Below are positions 18,322 to 26,803 of a DNA stretch of 64,000 nucleotides, piece after piece. The stretch lies in the NCBI GenBank assembly GCA_013289875.1, contig JABCZC010000025.1, positions 1 to 64,000 of the forward strand, given 5' to 3'. The stretch is from Acidobacteriota bacterium. Lineage in GTDB: Bacteria; Acidobacteriota; Terriglobia; Terriglobales; Acidobacteriaceae. The notes under the pieces were generated by a model. That model made no database searches. It was not told where the DNA came from and saw only the letters and a program-made list of their open reading frames with translations. The stretch's first letter is position 1. The number at the start of each line of letters is the position of its first letter. The position numbers were made by a program, and so were the translations under genes.

Positions 18322-18819
18322 TCAGGGCTGAGCTTCCGTGTCCGGAAGCACGAGCAGGATGAAGACGATGCCAATAACAGCGAACATGCGGAAAGCCGCG
18401 TCCTGACCGTTCCAAATCTTTGATTGCCACATGAGGAACCACTCGCCTCCCACGATGATGAAGGCAACGAACCATAGCAGCATGCCGACGGTAAGGGCGA
18501 CGACCGAGAAGCGCTTGGCAAAATTGAAGGTGGCAGCCGGGCTGCGAAGCGCCTGCACCATCAGGACGACACCGATCCACGTCAAAATCATGGTCACCGT
18601 CTCCCAGCCGATAATGCCGTCATAGAAAACTGTCTGGGCAACCGGCGAATGAATCGCGCGCCACATACCGTGGTTGCCGGGAGAGGTCGTGTCCATCAGC
18701 AGAACGTGGTGAACGAACTGATAATTCGTGCCGTAGTCGGTTGTATTGTTGAAGACGACGAGCGTGTAAAAGAGTGCGACTGCTGCAACGAGGACAACCT
18801 TTGCGATGCGCAGCGTCAT
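18322..18819 (-). CDS. DUF2165 small integral membrane protein
   Basis: A 165-residue protein with four predicted membrane spans (about 6-24, 70-90, 105-125, 140-158) and a conserved periplasmic loop (NNTTDYGTNYQFVHHVLLMDTT) characteristic of DUF2165. Function unknown. Its ATG overlaps the stop of the cytochrome c gene by 4 bp, so the two are co-transcribed and may form a membrane redox pair. Confidence 0.85.
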   Translation of the reverse strand: MTLRIAKVVLVAAVALFYTLVVFNNTTDYGTNYQFVHHVLLMDTTSPGNHGMWRAIHSPVAQTVFYDGIIGWETVTMILTWIGVVLMVQALRSPAATFNFAKRFSVVALTVGMLLWFVAFIIVGGEWFLMWQSKIWNGQDAAFRMFAVIGIVFILLVLPDTEAQP

Positions 18820-19745
18820 TTCGATCCCTTTTCGGGCGCGAAAGCTCGAAAGTAAGCGGTAAGTGCTGCCAGGGTGGCATCATCGTAATCAGGAAAGCTG
18901 GGCATTTCCGCGTATGCGCTTTGCGACGGAGGATCCTTGATATATGCGCTGAAGTAAACAGGTTTTGAGTCGGCCATTTTTGCGAGCGAACTCCAGGAGA
19001 CGCTGGCCTTACGGCCACCGTAGGGACCTGCGTTGTGGCACCGAAAACAGTTTTCGCGGGCGATTAGGTAGCCCTGCATCTGCGGTGAACCGTCTGCAAA
19101 TTCTCCTGGAGGATGGATGGCGCCGAGAGCCAAATCCTCTTTCACAAAACGAAGTTCGATCACACCGTTGGGAATTTGCGCTTCTTCCGGATGCGCGAGT
19201 GTCCGGTACCTGGAAGTGAATGACGGATGCGAGATGAGATATGGCCCATAAATGCCGCCATCGCCCGTTCGTTTCGAAACGGCGAGTTGCTTGCCGTTCA
19301 AGCGCAATACAAGGATAGGATCGTGCGCGGCCCGGTATTCGACCGGATAATGCGCTTCGTATTCGTCGTCGCAGATAGCAGCGATCAGCGTATTTTTTCC
19401 GGGGATACCAAGCGCCGCCAGGAGCTCATCAAGATGAACACCGGTGATTTCTGCCTTTTTTTTAAAGTTCGGGTCATCTGTAACAGTAAAGGTGACTTGC
19501 GGCAGCTTCGCCAACTCAAGATATGAGACGAAGCGCACAGAGTTCGCGGGTACGCCGGGCAACTCACCTGAGAGTTTCAAATCGTCTGGCGACATCCGCT
19601 TCTCGTGCAAGGGTAGTTTCTCCTGCCCTACTGACTTCTCCTGACCTGCCGGCTCCTCCTGAGAAAACAGCTTTTCCACTCCGGTCACAGCGAGGGATAG
19701 AGTGGCGGCAATTGCCAGGAGACCAGCCAACCAAGTGATTTTCAT
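18816..19745 (-). CDS. Exported protein with molybdopterin-type fold and cytochrome c domain
   Basis: A 309-residue protein. A signal peptide (about 1-28) is followed by a Gln/Glu/Lys-rich linker (28-52), a domain resembling a trimmed sulfite-oxidase-type molybdopterin-binding fold (about 55-205, with LAKLPQVTFTV and the LRLNGKQL strand), and a class I cytochrome c domain with CFRCH (C233, C236, H237) and a likely axial Met near 281 (AEMPSF). It is probably a periplasmic electron-transfer protein. The Mo-type domain has no obvious cofactor Cys in the usual place, so catalysis is doubtful. ATG 19745 is preferred, preceded by AGGATAGG. Confidence 0.75.
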   Translation of the reverse strand: MKITWLAGLLAIAATLSLAVTGVEKLFSQEEPAGQEKSVGQEKLPLHEKRMSPDDLKLSGELPGVPANSVRFVSYLELAKLPQVTFTVTDDPNFKKKAEITGVHLDELLAALGIPGKNTLIAAICDDEYEAHYPVEYRAAHDPILVLRLNGKQLAVSKRTGDGGIYGPYLISHPSFTSRYRTLAHPEEAQIPNGVIELRFVKEDLALGAIHPPGEFADGSPQMQGYLIARENCFRCHNAGPYGGRKASVSWSSLAKMADSKPVYFSAYIKDPPSQSAYAEMPSFPDYDDATLAALTAYFRAFAPEKGSK

Positions 19746-19821
19746 TGGGCCTATCCTAATTCCCGGTTCGTGCAAAGTGCAGCAATAATGCATGCCTCTT
19801 CCACAGGCTTATCCTGACACA

Positions 19822-19830
19822 TGCTAGAGT
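19822..19830 (+). promoter_or_regulatory. Extended -10 eight bases before the RidA start (leaderless)
   Basis: TG, C and TAGAGT (19825-19830) are followed by eight bases and ATG 19839. There is no ribosome-binding site. The element supports ATG 19839 over ATG 19821, which overlaps the -10 itself. Confidence 0.5.
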
Positions 19831-19838
19831 ACGGGCAA

Positions 19839-20291
19839 ATGAGCGCCGATCAAAAGCTGAGTGAACTTGGTTACACACTACCGGAGTTGCCTGCCCCGGG
19901 CGGCAATTATTTATCTGCCAAGGTTGTTGGCAATCTTGTATTTCTTGCTGGCGTAATATCCATCGACGAGCATGGCGTAATGACTGGCATCGTCGGTCAG
20001 GATCGCACCATTGAAGATGCATACGCTGCCGCGCGACGCTGCGCACTTACGCAGCTGGCCGTTTTGAAGCAGGCACTCGGCTCCCTCGATCGAATCAGGC
20101 AGATCGTCTCCGTCAGCGGATACGTGAATACCATCTCCGGATTTGCCGACTCTCCCAGGGTGATCAACGGCGCCTCCGACCTCCTGGTCGCAGTCTTTGG
20201 GGAAAGCGGCCGTCACGTCAGAGCCGCGCTCGGCGTGGCCGCGTTGCCCCGCAACGCAATGGTCGAACTGCAGATGACGGTGGAGATCTGA
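19839..20291 (+). CDS. RidA/YjgF-family enamine/imine deaminase-like protein
   Basis: A 150-residue member of the RidA (YjgF/YER057c) superfamily, YoaB-like long branch. Some members hydrolyse reactive enamines and imines released by PLP enzymes; others act on specific ring-opening products. Visible features are the N-terminal MSADQKLSELGYTLPE pattern, the GNLVFLAGVI strand and the C-terminal RAALGVAALPRNAMVEL with a conserved Arg. It leads a three-gene operon with a formamidase-like and an AtzH-like gene, 6 bp upstream of the former, so a role in nitrogen compound degradation is plausible. Confidence 0.88.
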   Translation: MSADQKLSELGYTLPELPAPGGNYLSAKVVGNLVFLAGVISIDEHGVMTGIVGQDRTIEDAYAAARRCALTQLAVLKQALGSLDRIRQIVSVSGYVNTISGFADSPRVINGASDLLVAVFGESGRHVRAALGVAALPRNAMVELQMTVEI

Positions 20292-20297
20292 TCCACC

Positions 20298-21236
20298 ATG
20301 GCAGGCCATATTCTTTCAGCCGAACCCATTCACTCGCGATGGAACCGCGACCTCGCGCCGCGCATCGAGATCGCATCCGGCGACACAGTTCATATCGAGT
20401 GCCTGGACTCCAGCGGCTCGCAGGTGCACCCAGGAATGACGGTCGAGGATTTTCTCGCCATCGATCGCGGAAGGATTCACGCGCTGACCGGACCGATCGC
20501 TGTGCGCGATGCCGCGCCCGGCGACACATTGGAAGTAGAGGTGCTGGAAGTAAAGCACAAAGGCTGGGGTTGGTCGAGCGTGACCCCCGGTCTGGGATTC
20601 CTTAAGGATCGCTTCACCGACCCATTCCTTTTTGACTGGGCGCTTGAAGAGAACCTCAGTCGCTCGCTCTTCCCTGCTATCGTGCCGCTGCGTCCTTTCC
20701 TGGGCGTGATGGGTGTAGCGCGCGCCCAAGCCGGTGAGTTCCGCACCCGGCCGCCGGGGCCCTTTGGCGGAAACATGGATGTGCGCGAGCTGTGCGGGGG
20801 CGCAAGACTTTATCTGCCGGTGCTTAACACCGGCGCGCTCTTCTCGGCGGGCGATGCGCACGCCGCGCAGGGCGATGGTGAGGTCTGCATTAATGGCATC
20901 GAGTGTCCGGCAGAAGCAAGACTCCGTTTCAATCTCCATAAACATCGCACGCTCTCCGCGCCCATCATTGAGTCGACAGATACCAGGCACCCCGACTGTG
21001 CAGCGGATTCCTGGATCGTCGTCGAGTCGGCGGAAGACGCGATCGCCGCCGCCCGCGCCGCCACTTCGCGCATGATCGATCTGCTCGTTGAGCACTGGGG
21101 CTTTTCCGCGGTTCACGCCTACCTGCTGTGCAGCGTCGCCCTGAAGCTCCGTTTGAGCCAGGTGGTCAACGAGCCTATGTTCACCGTCAGCGCCGCGATG
21201 CCAAAACAAGTGCTGCCGAAAAGGAAGCTCTTTTAG
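20298..21236 (+). CDS. Acetamidase/formamidase-family amidohydrolase
   Basis: A 312-residue FmdA/AmdA-family cytoplasmic enzyme that releases ammonia from small amides such as formamide or acetamide. It shows the family's all-beta pattern with GD(T/V) start, ALTGPIAVRDAAPGDTLEVEVLEV, the GPFGGNMDVRELCGGARLYLPV core and the AQGDGEVCINGIECP stretch, with acidic and His residues expected at the active site. It lies between RidA and AtzH-like genes with intervals of 6 and 2 bp. It may complete nitrogen release from a larger substrate handled by neighbouring amidases. Confidence 0.9.
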   Translation: MAGHILSAEPIHSRWNRDLAPRIEIASGDTVHIECLDSSGSQVHPGMTVEDFLAIDRGRIHALTGPIAVRDAAPGDTLEVEVLEVKHKGWGWSSVTPGLGFLKDRFTDPFLFDWALEENLSRSLFPAIVPLRPFLGVMGVARAQAGEFRTRPPGPFGGNMDVRELCGGARLYLPVLNTGALFSAGDAHAAQGDGEVCINGIECPAEARLRFNLHKHRTLSAPIIESTDTRHPDCAADSWIVVESAEDAIAAARAATSRMIDLLVEHWGFSAVHAYLLCSVALKLRLSQVVNEPMFTVSAAMPKQVLPKRKLF

Positions 21237-21238
21237 CG

Positions 21239-21619
21239 ATGGTCATCAACGATCCGGAAGTGGTGGCGGAATTGGCGGCCGTATATCCGAAATACGAAGA
21301 GGCGCTGATGGCCAACGATGCCGTGACCCTGATCGCGATGTTCTGGAATTCGGAGCATGTCCTGCGTTTCGGTGCTGCGGAAAACCTGCATGGATTTGAG
21401 GAAATCTCGGCCTTTCGCAAAGGCCGGCCTGCCGTAAATCTGGCGCGCACGATAAAAAGACTCGACATTGTTACATTTGGCCGCGACTTCGGCAGTATCA
21501 CGCTGGAGTTTGAACGGCAGGTGGAAGGCAAGACCATTTGCGGACGGCAAAGCCAGGTGTGGGTTCGACTTACAGAGGGTTGGCGCATCGTCTCAGCACA
21601 CGTTTCAGTCCTGTCTTAG
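21239..21619 (+). CDS. AtzH/HpxZ-like (DUF3225) small protein
   Basis: A 126-residue SnoaL/NTF2-fold protein like AtzH of cyanuric acid degradation and HpxZ of oxalurate catabolism, which accompany AtzE/GatA-type amidases. Features are the helical start MVINDPEVVAELAA, LIAMFW, VLRFGAAENLHGFEEI and the C-terminal WRIVSAHVS. The ATG lies 2 bp after the formamidase stop. A candidate partner amidase is encoded at 32.9 kb. The longer frame starting at 21128 overlaps the upstream gene and is rejected. Confidence 0.82.
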   Translation: MVINDPEVVAELAAVYPKYEEALMANDAVTLIAMFWNSEHVLRFGAAENLHGFEEISAFRKGRPAVNLARTIKRLDIVTFGRDFGSITLEFERQVEGKTICGRQSQVWVRLTEGWRIVSAHVSVLS

Positions 21620-21850
21620 CGACTCCCTTCGAACGTTTGTCCGTGGATGAACAGCCTCATATAAGAGATTTTTATAGCGCCCTGCAAAGAAAGAATATGT
21701 GACGAATTTTCCTGTAAGCGCGGCGACAAACTGCGTTATGCTCGCAGCAAGTTTTCATAAAAGCTGGCAATTAAAACATCACAGCTACCGCTTCTTCGAG
21801 TTTCGGTGTAGTTCATGGCGTTCCTCATCGGGGAATGAAGAGCGGTTTAT

Positions 21851-21892
21851 GGCCTCACGCAGGCCGCAGCATCCTTTTACTCGAATGAGGCC
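21851..21892 (+). promoter_or_regulatory. Hairpin masking the ribosome-binding site of the TonB-dependent receptor
   Basis: GGCCTCA (21851-21857) is complementary to TGAGGCC (21886-21892). The 3' arm contains the only GAGG motif (21887-21890) at the right distance from ATG 21901, so folding would hide the ribosome-binding site. The upstream part of the gap (21620-21850) shows no promoter I can name. Confidence 0.35.
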
Positions 21893-21900
21893 AAGAGACT

Positions 21901-24900
21901 ATGTTCAAGAGACCAGGTGTAGCTGTATTCCTTTTCCTCCTCAGCATCTTCATCTCTACAGGCTGCAGCTGGGCGCAGCAAACTCTTGGCGGCATCACAG
22001 GTGAGGTAACCGATTCCACAGGCGGAGTACTTTCCGATACACAAGTGACGGCGGTCGCTGATCAAACTGCTCTCACGCGCATGGCAAAGACGAACGCCAG
22101 CGGCTCCTATCTCTTTTCCAACCTGCCAATCGGAACATACACAATCTCCTTTGTGCATGATGGATTCGACACGCAAAAGGTACCCTCCATCCTCGTGCAG
22201 GCCGACCGTACCGCGACCATCAATGCCGTACTCAAGGTGGGCCAGGTCAGCCAGTCCGTTACCGTCGAAGAGTCGCCGATGATGAACGCCGTCGATACAA
22301 CCAATGGCTATGTGCTTGACAAGCAGCAGATTGACTCCGTTCCTCTGCCCACCGGCAGCTTTACTGGCCTGGCAATTCTCTCCCCCGGCGTCAACGCCGA
22401 GCTGCCTGGCGGAACCGGCTCAAACAGTGGACTTGGCAATGCTCCTATCTGGGCGAATGGCCAGCGCGATACCTCGAACAGCTTTTTGCTCAATGGTGTA
22501 GACGCTAGCAACCTCTTCAACGGCAAGAGCACGAGCCAGGTAGCGTCCGCTCGCGTTGTGAACAATACCGGCGGGAGCGCCTCGAGCGGCACAACCAGCG
22601 CCGGCGTCGAGCCAGGCGCGTCATCGGTCTATCTTTCGATCGGTAATGCGCTTCCCACGCCCGCCCCGGAAACTCTGCAGGAGGTCAGGGTTAACGCTTC
22701 GATGTACGGCGCGGATCAGGGCTCGGCCAGCGGCGCGCACATCGACATGAGCACCGGATCGGGCACCAATGTCATACACGGCACTCTCTACGGCCACCGC
22801 GGCACCAATTGGATCAACGCGGCACCTTTCTTTTTCAAGAACAATACCGGCATTCCGGTCGAGGACAGGAACCCCGAGCTGCACCGCTGGATCGCCGGCG
22901 GCACTTTCGGCGGACCAATCATCAAGGGCAAGCTCTTTTACTACGTCGGTTACCAGCACCTGCATGTTTCGGATCAGGAGACGGGCGATACCCTTATCGC
23001 TGTTCCGCCGGGCCTCAGCGATACCAACCGAACAGCCGCAGGCCTGGCGATGATTGCCAACAATTACTGGGGAGAGACCGACACCAGCAACGGCTTCACG
23101 GTAGGACCTTCCGACTGGGCAAACAACCCGGTGGGCCTGGCACTCTTTCAGGCCAAGCTTCCCAATGGGCAATGGCTCATCCCGAATGATAATGGCCACG
23201 TACCCGACGCGCTTTCGCCTTCCAATGCCTTCGAGACCGGTACATCGTACTTCACATCCAACCAGGCTGTCGGTGGCCTTGACTGGAACGCCTCGCCGAA
23301 AGATCTGGTCAGCCTGAAGTACTATTACCAGCACGATCCCAACAGCTCACCGTATGGAACCTCCAGCGTTCCCGGATTCACAGTATTTATGGATACCGGA
23401 TCACAGGTGGCCAGCATCAACAACGTCCAGACGATCCGTCCCTCGTTCAGTCTGACTGAAACCTTTGGCTACCTGCGGGAGAAGGCCTACAGCACCAATG
23501 AACAGCCATGGGCACCCGGCCAGTCTGGAACCCCGATCGCGGACATGACGACTTCTTTCGGCTCCTACTTCCCCGGGATCACCATTATCGATGCTCTGGG
23601 CTCCTATGGTTCCAACCTTGGGCTCCCGCAGGTGATGCTGAATATCGGGCCCAGCGCAGCGAACCAGGGCCCTTACACCGGTATCTTCCAGAACCGCTTC
23701 ATGCCATCGGCGAGTGCCATCTGGACGAAGGGCAATCACTCTGTCACCTTTGGCGGAAGCTACGCGTATACGCAGCTTAACGTCCGCGATCTGCGCACAG
23801 GTAAGGGCAATGTGTCCACGCCCGACTTTTCGACATTCGCCATGAACTGGGTCACGCCATATACGACGAATGGCTTTGTTGCTTCTACTTTTCTTCAAGG
23901 TGATGCCAACCGCTACTATCGTGCCAACCAGACGGGGCTCTATGTTCAGGATAAGTACCAGGTTCTTCCCACTCTCAGCATCACGGCCGGGTTGCGCTAC
24001 GACTGGAACGGCGGCCTTACAGAGAAATACGGACGTATTTTCAACTTCGAGCCCTCCGATTACGAATACGCCGCCGGATCCGACACGATTACCAATCCCG
24101 GCTTTATTATCGCGGGCAATAACGCGAACGGAACGAAGGGTGTCAGCAACACCACCCTTACCGGACGCCAGTGGGGCATCGCGCCGCGTTTCGGATTCGC
24201 GTTCCAGCCCCATGAATTACATGACAAGGTCGTCATTCGCGGGGGAACCGGTTTCTACTACGATCGTGGCGAGCTCTACACGTATTTCTCACCGGGATAT
24301 GCAGCAGGTGAGATATCGGGCGGACCTTTTGGCGTCAGCCAGACCCCTCCCTTTGTGACCCATCAGAACTGCCCCTATAGCGCGTCGCCCTATGGCAACA
24401 CCAGCTTCCTGTACAACTACTACATTCCGATCTGCGGACTGGAGCCCTTTAATCCGGTCGATGGTTCGACGCTGCCCTACAATCTCGCCAACCCCTGGGG
24501 ACCCACGCGCTCTGCCCCGCCTTCAAACCCCAGCGCGGCCGATCTGATCAACTACCTTCCCAATGCCGCCCAGATCATCGCGGGCTCTGAGCCGTTCACG
24601 CTCGGTGTCTATAACCGGAAGAACAAGCTGCCCTATTCGATCAATTACACGCTCGACATTCAGTGGCAACCTCGTAATGACCTGGCCATAGAGGTCGGCT
24701 ATGTAGGTAATGTGGGCCGTCACCAGGTAGTTCCCCTGCCATTCAACCAGTCGCAGATTGCCACACCAACAAACCCCATAAACGGTCAGAACTTCACCTA
24801 CGGCTATACCGTCTACGATCCGACCACCTTCGCCCCCATCTGCGTGAATCAGGACCCGGGCTGCAAGTACGGCTTCATGCAGCAGAACTACGAGGGAGGC

Positions 24901-25875
24901 AACGTCGACTTGCGCGTTCCCTACATCGGCTATTCGTCTGAATCCGAGTCCTACACGGCTGCCGGCTTGTCTACCTACAACGCGTTACAGGTGCACGTCG
25001 AAAAGCGGCTGAGCCATAACTTCCAGGCGGGCGTTTCTTACACTTATTCGCACGCGACTGACGAACAAAGCGCGCTTGGACTCTTCTACAACGGCAATAA
25101 TCCCAACAACCTTCTCAGCGGTTATGGATCGGCCGATTTCGACCGCAAACACGTACTGAACTTCACCTATGGTTTCTTCCTGCCGAAGATCTCCAGCCAG
25201 AATGCAATTGTGGGAAAGATCATTAACGACTGGTCGCTGGTCGGCGTCGGGATTGTACAGAGCGGGCAGCCGTACAGCATCATCGATTACTCCGGTGCCG
25301 TGGGCAGCATTTACTACAGCACCTTCGACGGCATCACCAACCCAATCGTCCCGCTTGCTCCTGGCTGCACGGCAAAGACCGCTGTGACGGGCAAATCCGG
25401 CGCGTTTTATAACGGCACGGCTAACAGCGCCGCGTTGAAGGCTTCCTGCTTCACGCTCCCGCTGCTGTCGCCCGGGACTGACGGCGTCCCCAATGGGGAT
25501 AATTTCGAGACCACCTTCACTGACGGTCAGCGCAATATCTTCCGCCAGCCAGTCCAGAAGCGCACCGACGCGTCTGTGGTCAAAACGCTGCAGGTAAAGG
25601 AACGCTACGTCCTGAAATATACGTTCGACGTCTTTAACGTGTTTAATACCACGAGCTTCGATATTCCCACCAACAATGTCACGCAAAACGCCGGGTATAA
25701 CAATGCACCGAGCCTGGCCTCAAGCTACTCTGAAGTGGCTCCGACCCCGGCACAATGCCAAGCCAATAACGCACCGGCGAACACGTTCTACAGCTGTCCC
25801 ACGGGCCTGGGGGTGGTGAAGCACACCATCGGAAGCCCTCGCCAGATTCAGATGTCGCTGCGCTTGAACTTCTGA
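21901..25875 (+). CDS. Oar-like TonB-dependent outer-membrane receptor
   Basis: A 1324-residue outer-membrane protein typical of Acidobacteria. A signal peptide (about 1-27, ending WAQQ) is followed by a carboxypeptidase-regulatory-like beta-sandwich (about 28-115), a plug domain (about 120-260) and a large beta-barrel (about 290-1324) closing with the aromatic C-terminus LRLNF. Such receptors import large or scarce substrates, often glycans or peptides, using TonB energy; a TonB-like gene sits at 9.9 kb. It follows the RidA operon and precedes an ABC-uptake locus, so it may bring the same compound across the outer membrane, but that link is inference. Confidence 0.92.
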   Translation: MFKRPGVAVFLFLLSIFISTGCSWAQQTLGGITGEVTDSTGGVLSDTQVTAVADQTALTRMAKTNASGSYLFSNLPIGTYTISFVHDGFDTQKVPSILVQADRTATINAVLKVGQVSQSVTVEESPMMNAVDTTNGYVLDKQQIDSVPLPTGSFTGLAILSPGVNAELPGGTGSNSGLGNAPIWANGQRDTSNSFLLNGVDASNLFNGKSTSQVASARVVNNTGGSASSGTTSAGVEPGASSVYLSIGNALPTPAPETLQEVRVNASMYGADQGSASGAHIDMSTGSGTNVIHGTLYGHRGTNWINAAPFFFKNNTGIPVEDRNPELHRWIAGGTFGGPIIKGKLFYYVGYQHLHVSDQETGDTLIAVPPGLSDTNRTAAGLAMIANNYWGETDTSNGFTVGPSDWANNPVGLALFQAKLPNGQWLIPNDNGHVPDALSPSNAFETGTSYFTSNQAVGGLDWNASPKDLVSLKYYYQHDPNSSPYGTSSVPGFTVFMDTGSQVASINNVQTIRPSFSLTETFGYLREKAYSTNEQPWAPGQSGTPIADMTTSFGSYFPGITIIDALGSYGSNLGLPQVMLNIGPSAANQGPYTGIFQNRFMPSASAIWTKGNHSVTFGGSYAYTQLNVRDLRTGKGNVSTPDFSTFAMNWVTPYTTNGFVASTFLQGDANRYYRANQTGLYVQDKYQVLPTLSITAGLRYDWNGGLTEKYGRIFNFEPSDYEYAAGSDTITNPGFIIAGNNANGTKGVSNTTLTGRQWGIAPRFGFAFQPHELHDKVVIRGGTGFYYDRGELYTYFSPGYAAGEISGGPFGVSQTPPFVTHQNCPYSASPYGNTSFLYNYYIPICGLEPFNPVDGSTLPYNLANPWGPTRSAPPSNPSAADLINYLPNAAQIIAGSEPFTLGVYNRKNKLPYSINYTLDIQWQPRNDLAIEVGYVGNVGRHQVVPLPFNQSQIATPTNPINGQNFTYGYTVYDPTTFAPICVNQDPGCKYGFMQQNYEGGNVDLRVPYIGYSSESESYTAAGLSTYNALQVHVEKRLSHNFQAGVSYTYSHATDEQSALGLFYNGNNPNNLLSGYGSADFDRKHVLNFTYGFFLPKISSQNAIVGKIINDWSLVGVGIVQSGQPYSIIDYSGAVGSIYYSTFDGITNPIVPLAPGCTAKTAVTGKSGAFYNGTANSAALKASCFTLPLLSPGTDGVPNGDNFETTFTDGQRNIFRQPVQKRTDASVVKTLQVKERYVLKYTFDVFNVFNTTSFDIPTNNVTQNAGYNNAPSLASSYSEVAPTPAQCQANNAPANTFYSCPTGLGVVKHTIGSPRQIQMSLRLNF

Positions 25876-25896
25876 CTTCTCCGGCCAATTACCTTG

Positions 25897-25928
25897 AAGG
25901 CAGCCCCGTGCGGCTGCCTTTCTTTTTT
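25897..25928 (+). terminator. Intrinsic terminator after the TonB-dependent receptor
   Basis: A perfect 9-bp stem AAGGCAGCC / GGCTGCCTT with a 6-base loop is followed by TCTTTTTT. It is a strong Rho-independent terminator 21 bp after the stop codon. Confidence 0.92.
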
Positions 25929-25960
25929 ACTCCCGGCATCCCCGGTCCCCGCAGGCTGAA

Positions 25961-26782
25961 TCAGGCGACCACAGTTATTTCAAGCTGCACCGATTCCGCC
26001 GCTGAGAAGCACTCCTGAAGATCATCGGCTTTCGCAAATAGCTTGCCCTCGACGTGACGCGCGAGGAAACAGAACGTGAGAGCGTTCTCTGCAAAGGGAT
26101 ACGGGTCGAGCCTGAATTTGCGCTTTCCTATCGACTGAACCGCCACGGTTCGATATCCACCGTCTTTGAGCGGCAATGGATGGAGAAGAGTCGCTGGCCG
26201 ACCATAGTTCACGCAGGCGAGCAACGAAAGATTATCGGTCGCCTGAAGCAATCGGAAGTTGTCACGGATGGCAGCATTGTCCGATTGTTCGGGGGGAAAA
26301 CCGGTGTCGAGAGAGATCCTCTCGCGCAGGCTCTGTTGCATCGCTCTTTGTTGAATTAGGAAGTCATCAAGCAGGGGGAGTTGCGCCGAACCGATAGTCG
26401 AGCGGTCTGCGCGCTCGGTAAGCAGGTTGCAGGTGTGCATCGAGACGAGGATAGCCGCGTAAGGATCTTCCTCGGCAATGAGGCGGACGGCGCGGTCACG
26501 AACCGCGAGGTACTCGGCGAGGTCGATCTCCTCAAAAGCTGAATATTTTCCCACAAGCTCTACGGAAAAGGCGCTCGGCTTTCCCTGCCGGGTGATCTGC
26601 GGCTGCGCATCGCGTTCGCGCCAGCCGTCGTCGTGGCGCGAGATACCCTTGAGCACCTGCGCCCGCGGTTCAGGGGACCGAAACAACTCATTCCCCCATT
26701 GAGCGGCAAAGTCTCCCGCGAGGTTTGCGTGATCGACGTGAGTGACGAGCCAGTATCCGGTATCTGTTTCGAGACGAAGCAT
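25961..26782 (-). CDS. DUF3891-family protein
   Basis: A 273-residue soluble protein matching DUF3891 throughout: the start MLRLETDTGYWLVTHVDHANLAGDFA, the ISRHDDGW motif, SMHTCNLL and a beta-rich C-terminal half. The His/Asp-rich motifs (HVDH, RHDDGW, MHTC) suggest a metal-dependent phosphohydrolase-like helical fold, but no function is established. It has no ribosome-binding site; TAGGTT lies five bases before the ATG, so the transcript may be leaderless. It is the gene just downstream of the ABC permease operon (21-bp gap). Confidence 0.82.
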   Translation of the reverse strand: MLRLETDTGYWLVTHVDHANLAGDFAAQWGNELFRSPEPRAQVLKGISRHDDGWRERDAQPQITRQGKPSAFSVELVGKYSAFEEIDLAEYLAVRDRAVRLIAEEDPYAAILVSMHTCNLLTERADRSTIGSAQLPLLDDFLIQQRAMQQSLRERISLDTGFPPEQSDNAAIRDNFRLLQATDNLSLLACVNYGRPATLLHPLPLKDGGYRTVAVQSIGKRKFRLDPYPFAENALTFCFLARHVEGKLFAKADDLQECFSAAESVQLEITVVA

Positions 26783-26787
26783 GCTTT

Positions 26788-26793
26788 AACCTA
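26788..26793 (-). promoter_or_regulatory. -10 element five bases before the DUF3891 start
   Basis: TAGGTT on the minus strand ends five bases before ATG 26782 in the short gap after the ABC permease gene. It suggests an internal leaderless promoter, though read-through from the operon is also possible. Confidence 0.35.
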
Positions 26794-26803
26794 GCGCATC
26801 CGG

